64,000 nucleotides of DNA. Source: Kordiimonas sp. SCSIO 12603 (lineage in GTDB: Bacteria > Pseudomonadota > Alphaproteobacteria > Sphingomonadales > Kordiimonadaceae). The notes under the pieces are model-generated. The model did not search any database and had not been told where the DNA came from. It worked only from the letters and a program-made list of their open reading frames with translations. Below are positions 16,711-24,717 of this stretch, piece by piece. Where the stretch lies: contig NZ_CP073748.1 in NCBI RefSeq assembly GCF_024398035.1, positions 2,765,520-2,829,519 of the forward strand, written 5' to 3'. Positions within the stretch are counted from its first letter, which is position 1; each line of letters opens with the position of its first letter. A program made the translations under genes and the position numbers.

Positions 16711-17864
16711 TGGTATGGCGCACAATCAGGCGTACTATGGTGCCGTCTCGCACTCTCGCCCGTTACATGATTAAAATGCATCTAAGCCGCTTCTTCGGTG
16801 TACTTGTTGGTCTTACTGCTGTTCTACAGTTCCTTGATCTTTTGGCAGTGTCAGATGATATAATGGCAGCTGATGGTGCCACATGGGTTTCTATTGTAAG
16901 CTATCTAAGTATGCGAACACCTCAACTTCTTAGTCAGTTTGCACCATTCGCAGCCCTAATCAGCACACTGCTTACGCTGGCAACCCTTAATCAGCACAGT
17001 GAAGTGGTTATCATGAAAGCAAGTGGGCTTTCAGCACACCGTATTCTATTACCTATGGGGCTTGCTTCTTTCATAATAGCAATCGGTCATTTCACCTTCA
17101 ATGAAACGGTGGTCGTAGACGGTTCTGCGCGACTTGAATATTGGAAAGACAACGACTTTGCTGTTGATTTGCCCCCAAACAGTAACCTCACGGGTCGTGT
17201 CTGGGTTAAAGAAGATGAAAACATTATCCTTGTAGAGGCGGTAAACGCCGTAAAAGATGGAGCAGTAATGGATAAGGTTTCGGTTTTCGAACGCGACCAG
17301 AATAAAAAGATCACTGCAATGATACAGGCAGACTTTGCTCTTTACCAAAAAGGGAAATGGTCACTCCATGAAGTACGCCGCTTTGATGCTATAAGCCATG
17401 AACTTACCGTAGATACGGTAAAAGACTGGCCCATCAAAACCCGGCCCGAACGTTTTATGGCGCTTACGGCAAATCCAGATCATGTATCTTTTATCGAACT
17501 TTGGTCTTCCATGGCGAAACTAAAGAAAGAAGGTATCCCGATTGACCGTATGATGGCAAGTTTCATGCAAAAGTTTGCAGCCCCTGCCTCTACCCTCTTA
17601 ATGCCGCTTCTAGCTGCTGTAGCTGCCTTTGGTGTAACTCGCGCCGGCAGCCTTGCAATACGCCTTACCGTTGGTATGGCCCTTGGGTTTAGTTTCTTCG
17701 TGGCTGACAACTTTATGCTTGCGATGGGTGAATTTGGTGTAGCTCCACCGTTCCTTGCGGCTTGGGCACCATTTTTCCTATTCTTATTGGTGGGGTACGC
17801 TGTCCTATTCCATACGGAAGAAGGAACAAAACGCCGTAGAAGCCCCTCAACCCCCGCGGAATAA
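16710..17864 (+). CDS. LptF/LptG-type permease, second of a pair
   Basis: A 384-residue partner with the same plan: three N-terminal transmembrane segments (about residues 27-125), a periplasmic jellyroll domain (about 130-275) and three C-terminal segments (about 285-370). The N-terminal LARYMIKMHLSRFF segment and the GVTRAGSLAIRL cytoplasmic stretch are family-like. It should form the heterodimer with the preceding protein. Translation is coupled to it by the overlapping TAATG. An internal Met at residue 10 is an alternative start. The flippase gene starts 6 bp downstream, so lipid flipping and extraction genes are in one operon with the ceramide synthase-like gene. Confidence 0.85.
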   Translation: MVWRTIRRTMVPSRTLARYMIKMHLSRFFGVLVGLTAVLQFLDLLAVSDDIMAADGATWVSIVSYLSMRTPQLLSQFAPFAALISTLLTLATLNQHSEVVIMKASGLSAHRILLPMGLASFIIAIGHFTFNETVVVDGSARLEYWKDNDFAVDLPPNSNLTGRVWVKEDENIILVEAVNAVKDGAVMDKVSVFERDQNKKITAMIQADFALYQKGKWSLHEVRRFDAISHELTVDTVKDWPIKTRPERFMALTANPDHVSFIELWSSMAKLKKEGIPIDRMMASFMQKFAAPASTLLMPLLAAVAAFGVTRAGSLAIRLTVGMALGFSFFVADNFMLAMGEFGVAPPFLAAWAPFFLFLLVGYAVLFHTEEGTKRRRSPSTPAE

Positions 17865-17870
17865 TACCCT

Positions 17871-19394
17871 GTGTCAACTGATCCTGAACATAAAAAGCGC
17901 GTAGCGGGAGGCGCTGGTTTCGCCTTTCTAGGCCGGATGGGTGCCCTTATTGAAGGGGCTTCTGTTATTGCCTTTACCTGGCTTTATGGCCCCGTAACCT
18001 TTGGCTTGTTTGCAGTTCTTTGGAGCTATGTAAAGGTCATGACAGCTATTTCAGAAGCTGCGATGACAACAACACTTCAACGATTTGTACCTAAAGCAGA
18101 CAAAGATGAAGCGAACATGGTAGCGGGGCATGCCCTGAAGCTAGGTTTGCTGGTTTCTTCCCTGTTTGCAATCGCAGGCACAATTGCGGCGCCGTCTCTC
18201 ACAAACTTCATCAATGCTGGTGAAGCAGATGCCGAAAGACTGACAACGGTTATCCGTATCTATGTTTGGGTTCTACCTTTTTGGACCACGGTAGAAATTG
18301 GTACAGCAGCCATTCGTGCACGCCGTACTTTTGGCCCTGAAATTAAAGTTCGTATTTTCTATGAACAAGGCCTCCGTCTGGTTTCCGCTGTTATTTTCGC
18401 CATGACAGGCCTTCTAACCTACGGTCTGTTCCTCGCGCATTTAGTAAGTGTTTTCCTAGCGGCTGTTCTAGCTTTACGCCTCGTTGCGAAAAACTATGAC
18501 ATGGGGGCTGTTCTTAGAGCACCCATGTTCGGCCCCTTAGCCAAAGAAATGCGGTCCTACGGTTTTAGCCTGATGCCGGCCAATCTAATCAAAAGACTGT
18601 TTGCCGAATTCCCGGTTATGTACCTCAATTTCTTATTGCCCGGTGCAGCAGGAGCGGCGGCAGGCGGTTATTATCAGGTAGCCCGGAAGGTCGCCAGCGC
18701 TGTACAGGCGATCAGGCTTACCTTCGAATATGTTATGGCGCCACTGGCCGCGGAAAAAGAAGGCACTGGGGACAGGCAAGCCCTTGAAGATATGTTTGCC
18801 TATGCCACCAGACTTTCAGTTTCGATCGCCCTTCCATTTGGTGCTGCCCTTATTCTGGCTCGCAATGATATTTTAGCAACCATGCAGCCAGAATTTGCAG
18901 CAGCGACAGCGGCTATAGCAATCCTTGTAGCTGGCCGTATATTTGAAGCTGCAACAGGCCCTTCATCTGCGATCATTGAAATGCTTGGTCATAAGCTTTT
19001 GCCAACAGTGAATTCAATTGCAGGGCTTCTTGGCATGCTTGGGATTGGTCTCTGGCTTATCCCCGAATATAAAGTAACGGGTGCAGCAATCGCCGCGGCT
19101 TCCGGCCTTAACATCACAGCAATTCTATCGTTAATCCAGTCTAGGGTGCTGTTTGGCTTATTCCCATATACAAGCGCTGCTATCCGCCCTATTCTCACAT
19201 CAGCTCTGCTAGCTGGTGGTATTATGGCACTTGTGCCCTCAAGCTTCAGCTGGGCGCCTCCCATCGGTATTACGATGTCTGCAGCTGTTCTTATTACGGC
19301 GATATTACTGGTTATCCGGTACGGTCTGAATGATGCCGACGCAGAAGCTCTCGGCAAATTCGCTGTAAAAATTCGCCCCAAACCAAAAAGCTAA
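17871..19394 (+). CDS. MATE/Wzx-like lipid flippase
   Basis: A 507-residue polytopic membrane protein of the oligosaccharidyl-lipid/polysaccharide flippase family (MOP superfamily). About 14 hydrophobic segments are visible. The N-terminal GAGFAFLGRMGALIEGASVIAF and the long C-terminal half are typical. Such proteins flip lipid-linked sugars across the inner membrane. No glycosyltransferase genes are adjacent. With the kinase, permease pair and ceramide synthase-like genes around it, the cargo may be a ceramide intermediate (inference). The start is GTG at 17871. It is 6 bp from the upstream permease gene and about 65 bp from the next gene. Confidence 0.85.
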   Translation: MSTDPEHKKRVAGGAGFAFLGRMGALIEGASVIAFTWLYGPVTFGLFAVLWSYVKVMTAISEAAMTTTLQRFVPKADKDEANMVAGHALKLGLLVSSLFAIAGTIAAPSLTNFINAGEADAERLTTVIRIYVWVLPFWTTVEIGTAAIRARRTFGPEIKVRIFYEQGLRLVSAVIFAMTGLLTYGLFLAHLVSVFLAAVLALRLVAKNYDMGAVLRAPMFGPLAKEMRSYGFSLMPANLIKRLFAEFPVMYLNFLLPGAAGAAAGGYYQVARKVASAVQAIRLTFEYVMAPLAAEKEGTGDRQALEDMFAYATRLSVSIALPFGAALILARNDILATMQPEFAAATAAIAILVAGRIFEAATGPSSAIIEMLGHKLLPTVNSIAGLLGMLGIGLWLIPEYKVTGAAIAAASGLNITAILSLIQSRVLFGLFPYTSAAIRPILTSALLAGGIMALVPSSFSWAPPIGITMSAAVLITAILLVIRYGLNDADAEALGKFAVKIRPKPKS

Positions 19395-19459
19395 CTTGCT
19401 TTTTAGCGAACTCGCATTATCCCTTTCATCATAGGTTTATTCAATTGAAGGATCAGATC

Positions 19460-20593
19460 GTGACAGGTGTTACAGTAAGACAGATTAGTGAAAAAGCTGA
19501 CCTGAAGAAATTCATCAACCTGACCCGCGAAATCTATAAAGATGATCCAAACTGGATTCAGCCGCTTACCATTGAACGTATGGATGTATTGCGTGCAGAT
19601 AAAAACCCATATTATGAGCATGCTCAAGTTGCCCTGTTCCTTGCGGAACGTGATGGTAAACCAGTAGCCCGTATTTCAGCTCAAATAGATGAACTTGCCC
19701 AAAAGCAGTGGGGTCCAAACTTAGGCCATTTTGGTTTCTTTGAAGCGACAGATGAAGAAGCAGCAAACGCTGTACTTCAAGCAGCCGAAGCTTGGCTTAA
19801 GGATAAAGGCATGGAACGCATGCAAGGTCCCTGGTCATTCTCTGCTAACGAAGAAGTAGGTACGCTGGTTGAAGGCTTTGATACACCGCCCTGCATTATG
19901 ATGCCGCACGGTCGCCCACAATATAACGGCTGGCTTACAGATCACAGTTTTGAAAAAGCTAAAGATATGTTTGCCTACTCTATCGATCTTCGTAATCCGA
20001 TGCCGGACCGCGCTATGCGCATCGTGAAGATGGCAGAAAAAAACAAACGCGTTACCATGCGCCCGATCGACATGAAAGATTTTGAAAATGAACTCGCCAT
20101 TATCATGGACATTTTCAATGAAGCATGGTCTGAGAACTGGGGATACGTGAAATTCACCGATGCTGAAGCAAAACATGCAGCCGCGAACCTGAAACCGGTG
20201 GTAAAAGCATACCGCACCTATATTTGCGAATATGATGGCGAACCTGTTGCTTTCATGCTTACGATCCCAGACGTGAACCATAAACTGCGTGATCTGAATG
20301 GTAACCTGTTACCAACAGGTATTTTCAAACTGCTATACCGCATGTTTAACGGCAAGGAAGACCGCTGCCGTGTGCCGCTTATGGGTGTTCGAAAAAAGTT
20401 CCAGAAAGGCCCGCTTGGGGCTGCAATGTCTATGTGGATGATTGATGTAAGCCGTCAGCACGTAGAAAAACGTGGTGCTTACTTTGGCGAACTTGGTTGG
20501 ATTCTCGAAGACAACGACGGCATGAACAGCATTCTTCTAGAAATCGGCTGTAAGGTTTACAAAACCTACCGAGTTTATGAGAAGCAGATTTAG
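19460..20593 (+). CDS. Ceramide synthase-like N-acyltransferase (bCerS family)
   Basis: A 377-residue soluble protein with a GNAT-like core. Family-like stretches are IYKDDPNWIQP near residue 25, FLAERDGKPVARISA near 55, MERMQGPWSFSANEEVG near 120, and FNEAWSENWGYVKFT near 220. It resembles the protein at one end of the Caulobacter sphingolipid locus (CCNA_01212, bacterial ceramide synthase), which N-acylates 3-oxo-sphinganine and is unrelated to eukaryotic ceramide synthases. I choose GTG 19460 because AAGGA lies 7 bp upstream; TTG 19445 would add five residues. It closes the rightward operon and its stop overlaps the convergent carboxyltransferase stop by 4 bp. Confidence 0.82.
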   Translation: MTGVTVRQISEKADLKKFINLTREIYKDDPNWIQPLTIERMDVLRADKNPYYEHAQVALFLAERDGKPVARISAQIDELAQKQWGPNLGHFGFFEATDEEAANAVLQAAEAWLKDKGMERMQGPWSFSANEEVGTLVEGFDTPPCIMMPHGRPQYNGWLTDHSFEKAKDMFAYSIDLRNPMPDRAMRIVKMAEKNKRVTMRPIDMKDFENELAIIMDIFNEAWSENWGYVKFTDAEAKHAAANLKPVVKAYRTYICEYDGEPVAFMLTIPDVNHKLRDLNGNLLPTGIFKLLYRMFNGKEDRCRVPLMGVRKKFQKGPLGAAMSMWMIDVSRQHVEKRGAYFGELGWILEDNDGMNSILLEIGCKVYKTYRVYEKQI

Positions 20594-22122
20594 TTCCGCT
20601 TCTCACCAAACATACGTTCCTGTGCGAGATTAGCGAATTCACATAACAGTGGTCTTGTCTCGCGCGGATCGATTACATCCTCAACCATAAAGGCTTCCGC
20701 GGTTCTGAACGGGCTGCGTACCTTATCGAGACGTTCTTTGATCGTTGCCAAATGCGCTGTCGGATCTTTTGCTTTTTCAAGCTCGGATTTATAAGCCACT
20801 TCGATACCACCTTCGAGCGGCAAGCTGCCCCAATCCCCTGATGGCCAAGCAAACCTATACTGGAAATCGGTATGGTTGTTCATAGCCGCGCCTGCAACGC
20901 CGTATGCTTTTCTGATAATCACCGTCGCCCAAGGCACCTTCGAGTTATAAATACCGTTTAGTGCATCAACGCCGTGGCGGATAGTTGCCGCCTTTTCGGC
21001 GTCAAGACCGATCATAAAGCCGGGATTATCCACCAGATGCACAACAGGTAGGCCGAAAGTGTTGGCTAGTTTTACAAAGCGCTCAATCTTGCGCGCAGCA
21101 TCCGCGGACCAACTTCCGCCCATAAAGGATGGATTAGAAGCAAGTACAGCAACAGGCCAACCGTCCAGCCGCGCAAGCGCTGTGATGGCCGATTGCCCCC
21201 ACATTTTGCCAATTTCAAACACACTTTCACGGTCAAAAACACTTTCGAGGATTTTACGCATGCTGTATGCAGCGCGCCTGTCTTCTGGTACTGCATCAAG
21301 GAGAGCTTCATCACGGCGTTCTACACCATCTGATGTATCACCGCGCGGCGCAGGCCTGCCTGCTGCTTGCGGCAAGTAGGAAAGAAATTTTCGAGCTGCT
21401 TCAAACGCTTCTTTCTCGCTTTCAACCACATCATCCACCGCACCGTTCCGCGCATGAATATCAGCACCGCCAAGCGCCTCTTTATCGTGCTTTTCACCGA
21501 TAGCCGCCACAACCGCGGGACCAGCGGTAAACATATGGCTCATGCCGCGCACCATTACACTATAGTGGCTCGCTACAACGCGTGCAGCCCCAAGGCCTGC
21601 AACAGAACCCAGCGCCAAGGATACCACAGGCACTGTATCCAGGTTTTTCACCACATGTTCCCAGCCCGGCAGATACGGCACATATGTGAGCCCCATATCT
21701 TCAAGCATTTTCACAGAGCCACCACCACCGGTGCCGTCAATCAATCTGATAAGGGGAAGCTTCCATTCGTGCGCCATCTGTTCAGCAAGCATAGCCTTAC
21801 GCCAGATTGCAGCATCAGCCGCACCGCCACGCACTGTAAAGTCATCGGCTGCAAGGACCGTATGCCTGCCTTCTACTTTTGCTTTACCAAACAGGAAATT
21901 AGCGGGCGTGAAATCTTCCAAATCACCATCCGCGCCATAATGGCCCTTGCCCGCAAGCTTACCAATTTCACGGAAACTGCCGGGGTCAGCCATAAGACGC
22001 AGGCGTTCACGTACATCAAGCTTGCCGCGTGCGTGCTGACGAGCGACCTTTTCTTCTCCGCCCATTTTTTCAGCTAATTCTTCGCGCTTACGCTTTTCAG
22101 CCAGCTCTTTTTCCCACGCCAT
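20590..22122 (-). CDS. Acyl-CoA carboxylase carboxyltransferase (beta) subunit
   Basis: A 510-residue protein of the propionyl/methylcrotonyl-CoA carboxylase beta type. It has the N-terminal HARGKLDVRERLRLMAD motif, an acyl-CoA-binding crotonase-like half with GSVAGLGAARVVASHYSVMV, and a carboxybiotin-binding C-terminal half with VDNPGFMIGLDAE and AYGVAGAAMNNH. It transfers carboxyl from biotin to an acyl-CoA. The biotin carboxylase/BCCP alpha subunit is not adjacent, which is unusual since the two are normally neighbours. The substrate cannot be read. It is leftward and convergent with the ceramide synthase-like gene. Confidence 0.9.
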   Translation of the reverse strand: MAWEKELAEKRKREELAEKMGGEEKVARQHARGKLDVRERLRLMADPGSFREIGKLAGKGHYGADGDLEDFTPANFLFGKAKVEGRHTVLAADDFTVRGGAADAAIWRKAMLAEQMAHEWKLPLIRLIDGTGGGGSVKMLEDMGLTYVPYLPGWEHVVKNLDTVPVVSLALGSVAGLGAARVVASHYSVMVRGMSHMFTAGPAVVAAIGEKHDKEALGGADIHARNGAVDDVVESEKEAFEAARKFLSYLPQAAGRPAPRGDTSDGVERRDEALLDAVPEDRRAAYSMRKILESVFDRESVFEIGKMWGQSAITALARLDGWPVAVLASNPSFMGGSWSADAARKIERFVKLANTFGLPVVHLVDNPGFMIGLDAEKAATIRHGVDALNGIYNSKVPWATVIIRKAYGVAGAAMNNHTDFQYRFAWPSGDWGSLPLEGGIEVAYKSELEKAKDPTAHLATIKERLDKVRSPFRTAEAFMVEDVIDPRETRPLLCEFANLAQERMFGEKRN

Positions 22123-22198
22123 AATAGTCCCTTAACACTTCTGGATTCTTATCTTAAGGTATGAAATAGATCAGGAAAAGATTAGTCAATAACGAGGG

Positions 22199-24283
22199 TT
22201 AACCAGATCCCATCAAACGCACACCTTCATCGCGCTCAAAAAGATACAGAAGGTGCCTCAGTGCATCGCTGCGTTTGCCTTTAAGCTCGGGGTCTTTATT
22301 GATAATCAAGCGCGCGTCGTCGCGGGCTAGTTCAATCAAATCGGCATGCTCGGTGAAATCCACCATTTTAAATTCTGGCAGGCCACTCTGTTTGGTACCA
22401 AGAATTTCGCCGCCGCCACGCAACTTCAAATCCTCTTCCGCGATCAAGAAACCATCTTCAGTTTCGCGCATAATCCGCAAGCGGCTGCTTGCTACTTCAC
22501 CAATCTGGTTCGTGCGCAAAAGGATACAGCTTGATTTACCGCTACCACGCCCAACTCGGCCCCGAAGCTGGTGAAGCTGTGCAAGACCAAAACGCTCCGC
22601 GTGCTCAATCACCATAATTGTGGCTTCAGGCACATTCACGCCCACTTCAATTACCGTAGTGGAAACAAGCACCCTTAGCTCGCCCCGCTGGAAACGGCCC
22701 ATAACCTCATCTTTTTCTGCGCCTTTCATTTTACCGTGCACAAGGCCAACACGCTCCCCAAACATCTGTTTAAGGCTTTCAAAGCGATCTTCCGCGGCAG
22801 CGAGATCAAGCTGTTCGCTTTCTTCCACAAGCGGGCACACCCAGTATGCGCGCGCACCACTTGCCACCGCGCGCTGAATACCTGCGGCCACGTCACCAAT
22901 ACGGTCGAGAGAGACCACACGCGTATCCACGGGCAAACGGCCTGGCGGTTTTTCTCGTATAAGCGAGGTATCCATATCACCATATGCTGTAAGCGTAAGT
23001 GTGCGCGGTATCGGGGTTGCCGTCATACCCAGCACATCAACTCCGCGTTCTGCTTTTGCAGCCAAAGCAAGGCGCTGCTGCACGCCAAACCTGTGCTGTT
23101 CATCAATAATCGCGAGCCCCAAATCCTTAAACACGACATCATCCTGAATGATAGCATGGGTGCCGATAAGGATATCAATCTCACCGTTCGCAAGCGCTTC
23201 GAGAAGTGCTTTTCTCGGTTTGCCTTTCACCCGGCCCGTAAGCAGAGCAATTTTTAGTCCCACTTTATCAGCGAACTCACTGATCGTTTCTAAGTGCTGG
23301 TTCGCGAGGATTTCTGTTGGCGCTAATATGGCAGACTGCACACCCGCTTCTGTGGCCGCGGCCATCGCAAGTAGCGCCACAACGGTTTTACCGCTGCCTA
23401 CATCCCCCTGCACGAGCCGGAGCATGGCACGTTCACTTTCCAGATCATGGATAATCTCAGACAGGGCTTTTTGCTGATCCCCCGTTAGTTCATAGGGCAG
23501 CACCTCAAACAGTTTCTTACGGATACTACCGTCGCCCTTCAGCACACGGCCTCGTTTCTTGCGGGTACGTTCCCGCACAATGGCAAGCGCGAGCTGAGTA
23601 GCAAGCAGTTCATCGGCTGCCAATCGGCGCTTAAAATCACTGGATGGTTCCAGATCATCTGCGTGCTCGGGTTTATGCATACGCTCGAGCGCTGTCATAA
23701 AATCAGGCCAGTCTTCACGCTTCATAAGGCTTTCATCATGCCATTCAGGAAGTTCAGGCACACTTGCCACCGCACCCGCGATCGCTTTCCTTAACACTTT
23801 CCCTGAAACACCAGCCGTAAGCGGATAGATGGTTTCAAGAAGTGGCATATCCTCTGGGCTGCTCGGGTCCACCATATAATCAGGATGAGTGATTTGCGCT
23901 TTGCCGTTATAATGCTCCAGCTTGCCGCTGATGATCCGTTTCTCACCTTCAGGCAACTGCTTCTTCAACCAATCAGCACGAGGGTTAAAGAACACGAGTG
24001 TTAGCTCTGCCGTATCATCACTACACACTACGCGGTATGGTACCCTGCGGTTTGGCCCGGGCCGGTGTTCATGAACCGTTACCTCAAGCGTAACAAGGGA
24101 ACCCGGTGCAGCTTCTGCCACTTTGGGCCGGTACTGCCTATCAACAAGGCCCGAAGGCATATGAAACAGAAGGTCAACAGTGCGCCCGCCTGCTAACCGT
24201 TCAAACGCCAGCTTGCTGCGCGGCCCAATCCCCGGCAAACGTTCAATATCCGCAAAATACTCATTTAACAGTGCAGGACGCAT
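22199..24283 (-). CDS. recG: ATP-dependent DNA helicase RecG
   Basis: A 694-residue superfamily 2 helicase. The N-terminal wedge/OB domain covers about residues 1-240. Walker A is GDVGSGKTVVALLAM near residue 300, the DEQHRFG box near 400, then the TATPIPRTL motif and the C-terminal helicase half with GRVGRGSGKSSC. RecG remodels stalled forks and Holliday junctions. Length and motif order match the family. It has its own promoter region opposite sdhE; the divergent genes are about 97 bp apart. That recG, sdhE and mfd lie together is, as I recall, a common alphaproteobacterial arrangement. Confidence 0.95.
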   Translation of the reverse strand: MRPALLNEYFADIERLPGIGPRSKLAFERLAGGRTVDLLFHMPSGLVDRQYRPKVAEAAPGSLVTLEVTVHEHRPGPNRRVPYRVVCSDDTAELTLVFFNPRADWLKKQLPEGEKRIISGKLEHYNGKAQITHPDYMVDPSSPEDMPLLETIYPLTAGVSGKVLRKAIAGAVASVPELPEWHDESLMKREDWPDFMTALERMHKPEHADDLEPSSDFKRRLAADELLATQLALAIVRERTRKKRGRVLKGDGSIRKKLFEVLPYELTGDQQKALSEIIHDLESERAMLRLVQGDVGSGKTVVALLAMAAATEAGVQSAILAPTEILANQHLETISEFADKVGLKIALLTGRVKGKPRKALLEALANGEIDILIGTHAIIQDDVVFKDLGLAIIDEQHRFGVQQRLALAAKAERGVDVLGMTATPIPRTLTLTAYGDMDTSLIREKPPGRLPVDTRVVSLDRIGDVAAGIQRAVASGARAYWVCPLVEESEQLDLAAAEDRFESLKQMFGERVGLVHGKMKGAEKDEVMGRFQRGELRVLVSTTVIEVGVNVPEATIMVIEHAERFGLAQLHQLRGRVGRGSGKSSCILLRTNQIGEVASSRLRIMRETEDGFLIAEEDLKLRGGGEILGTKQSGLPEFKMVDFTEHADLIELARDDARLIINKDPELKGKRSDALRHLLYLFERDEGVRLMGSG

Positions 24284-24380
24284 AAACCCTCATCAACTTC
24301 GAAGAATCCCCTTTAATGATGTGTGACCATAGCTTATGGTGTGCGCCCCGCCAATGGGTAGCTTTAAGGGCCAAGTAAAA

Positions 24381-24683
24381 ATGACTGATCTGACATATAA
24401 CCCACACAAGGAAATCAACCTTGAAGACCGCAAGCGCCGCCTTTTATTCCGGGCATGGCACCGCGGCATCAAAGAGCTTGATCTGATTTTTGGGAATTTC
24501 GTGGAAGCTAATATTAAGGGTTTCACGCTCGAAGACATCATTTGGTTCGAAAGCTTATTTGAGGAAAATGATCAGGAAATCCTTGGCTGGGTTACAAATG
24601 GTGAAAATGTGCCTGAAAAATTCGATGATGAAATGATGGCTCGCATCCAGAAGCTTGATTTTATGACATTGAAAGCCAAATAA
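24381..24683 (+). CDS. sdhE: Succinate dehydrogenase assembly factor SdhE (Sdh5 family)
   Basis: A 100-residue protein with the family motif RKRRLLFRAWHRGIKELDLI, which contains the RGxxE-type FAD-transfer patch. It promotes covalent flavinylation of the succinate dehydrogenase flavoprotein in the cytoplasm. I use ATG 24381 (MTDLTYNPHKEINLEDR); the frame is open 15 codons further up, but that stretch overlaps the recG promoter region and lacks family character. It is followed by mfd 34 bp downstream on the same strand. Confidence 0.9.
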   Translation: MTDLTYNPHKEINLEDRKRRLLFRAWHRGIKELDLIFGNFVEANIKGFTLEDIIWFESLFEENDQEILGWVTNGENVPEKFDDEMMARIQKLDFMTLKAK

Positions 24684-24717
24684 GCACTTCCCTTTTCTTT
24701 AAGAATAATAACAAACC

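Noticed and set aside
19835-20281. Long antisense open frame (148 codons) inside the ceramide synthase-like gene
   Set aside because: It lies wholly within a well-supported gene on the other strand, has no family pattern and no ribosome site, and is a reading-frame shadow. The same applies to the many other antisense frames in the window, for example 21367-22077 and 30635-31198.
24336-24380. Upstream extension of the SdhE frame
   Set aside because: The extra 15 codons lack family similarity and lie in the recG promoter region; ATG 24381 gives the expected length.
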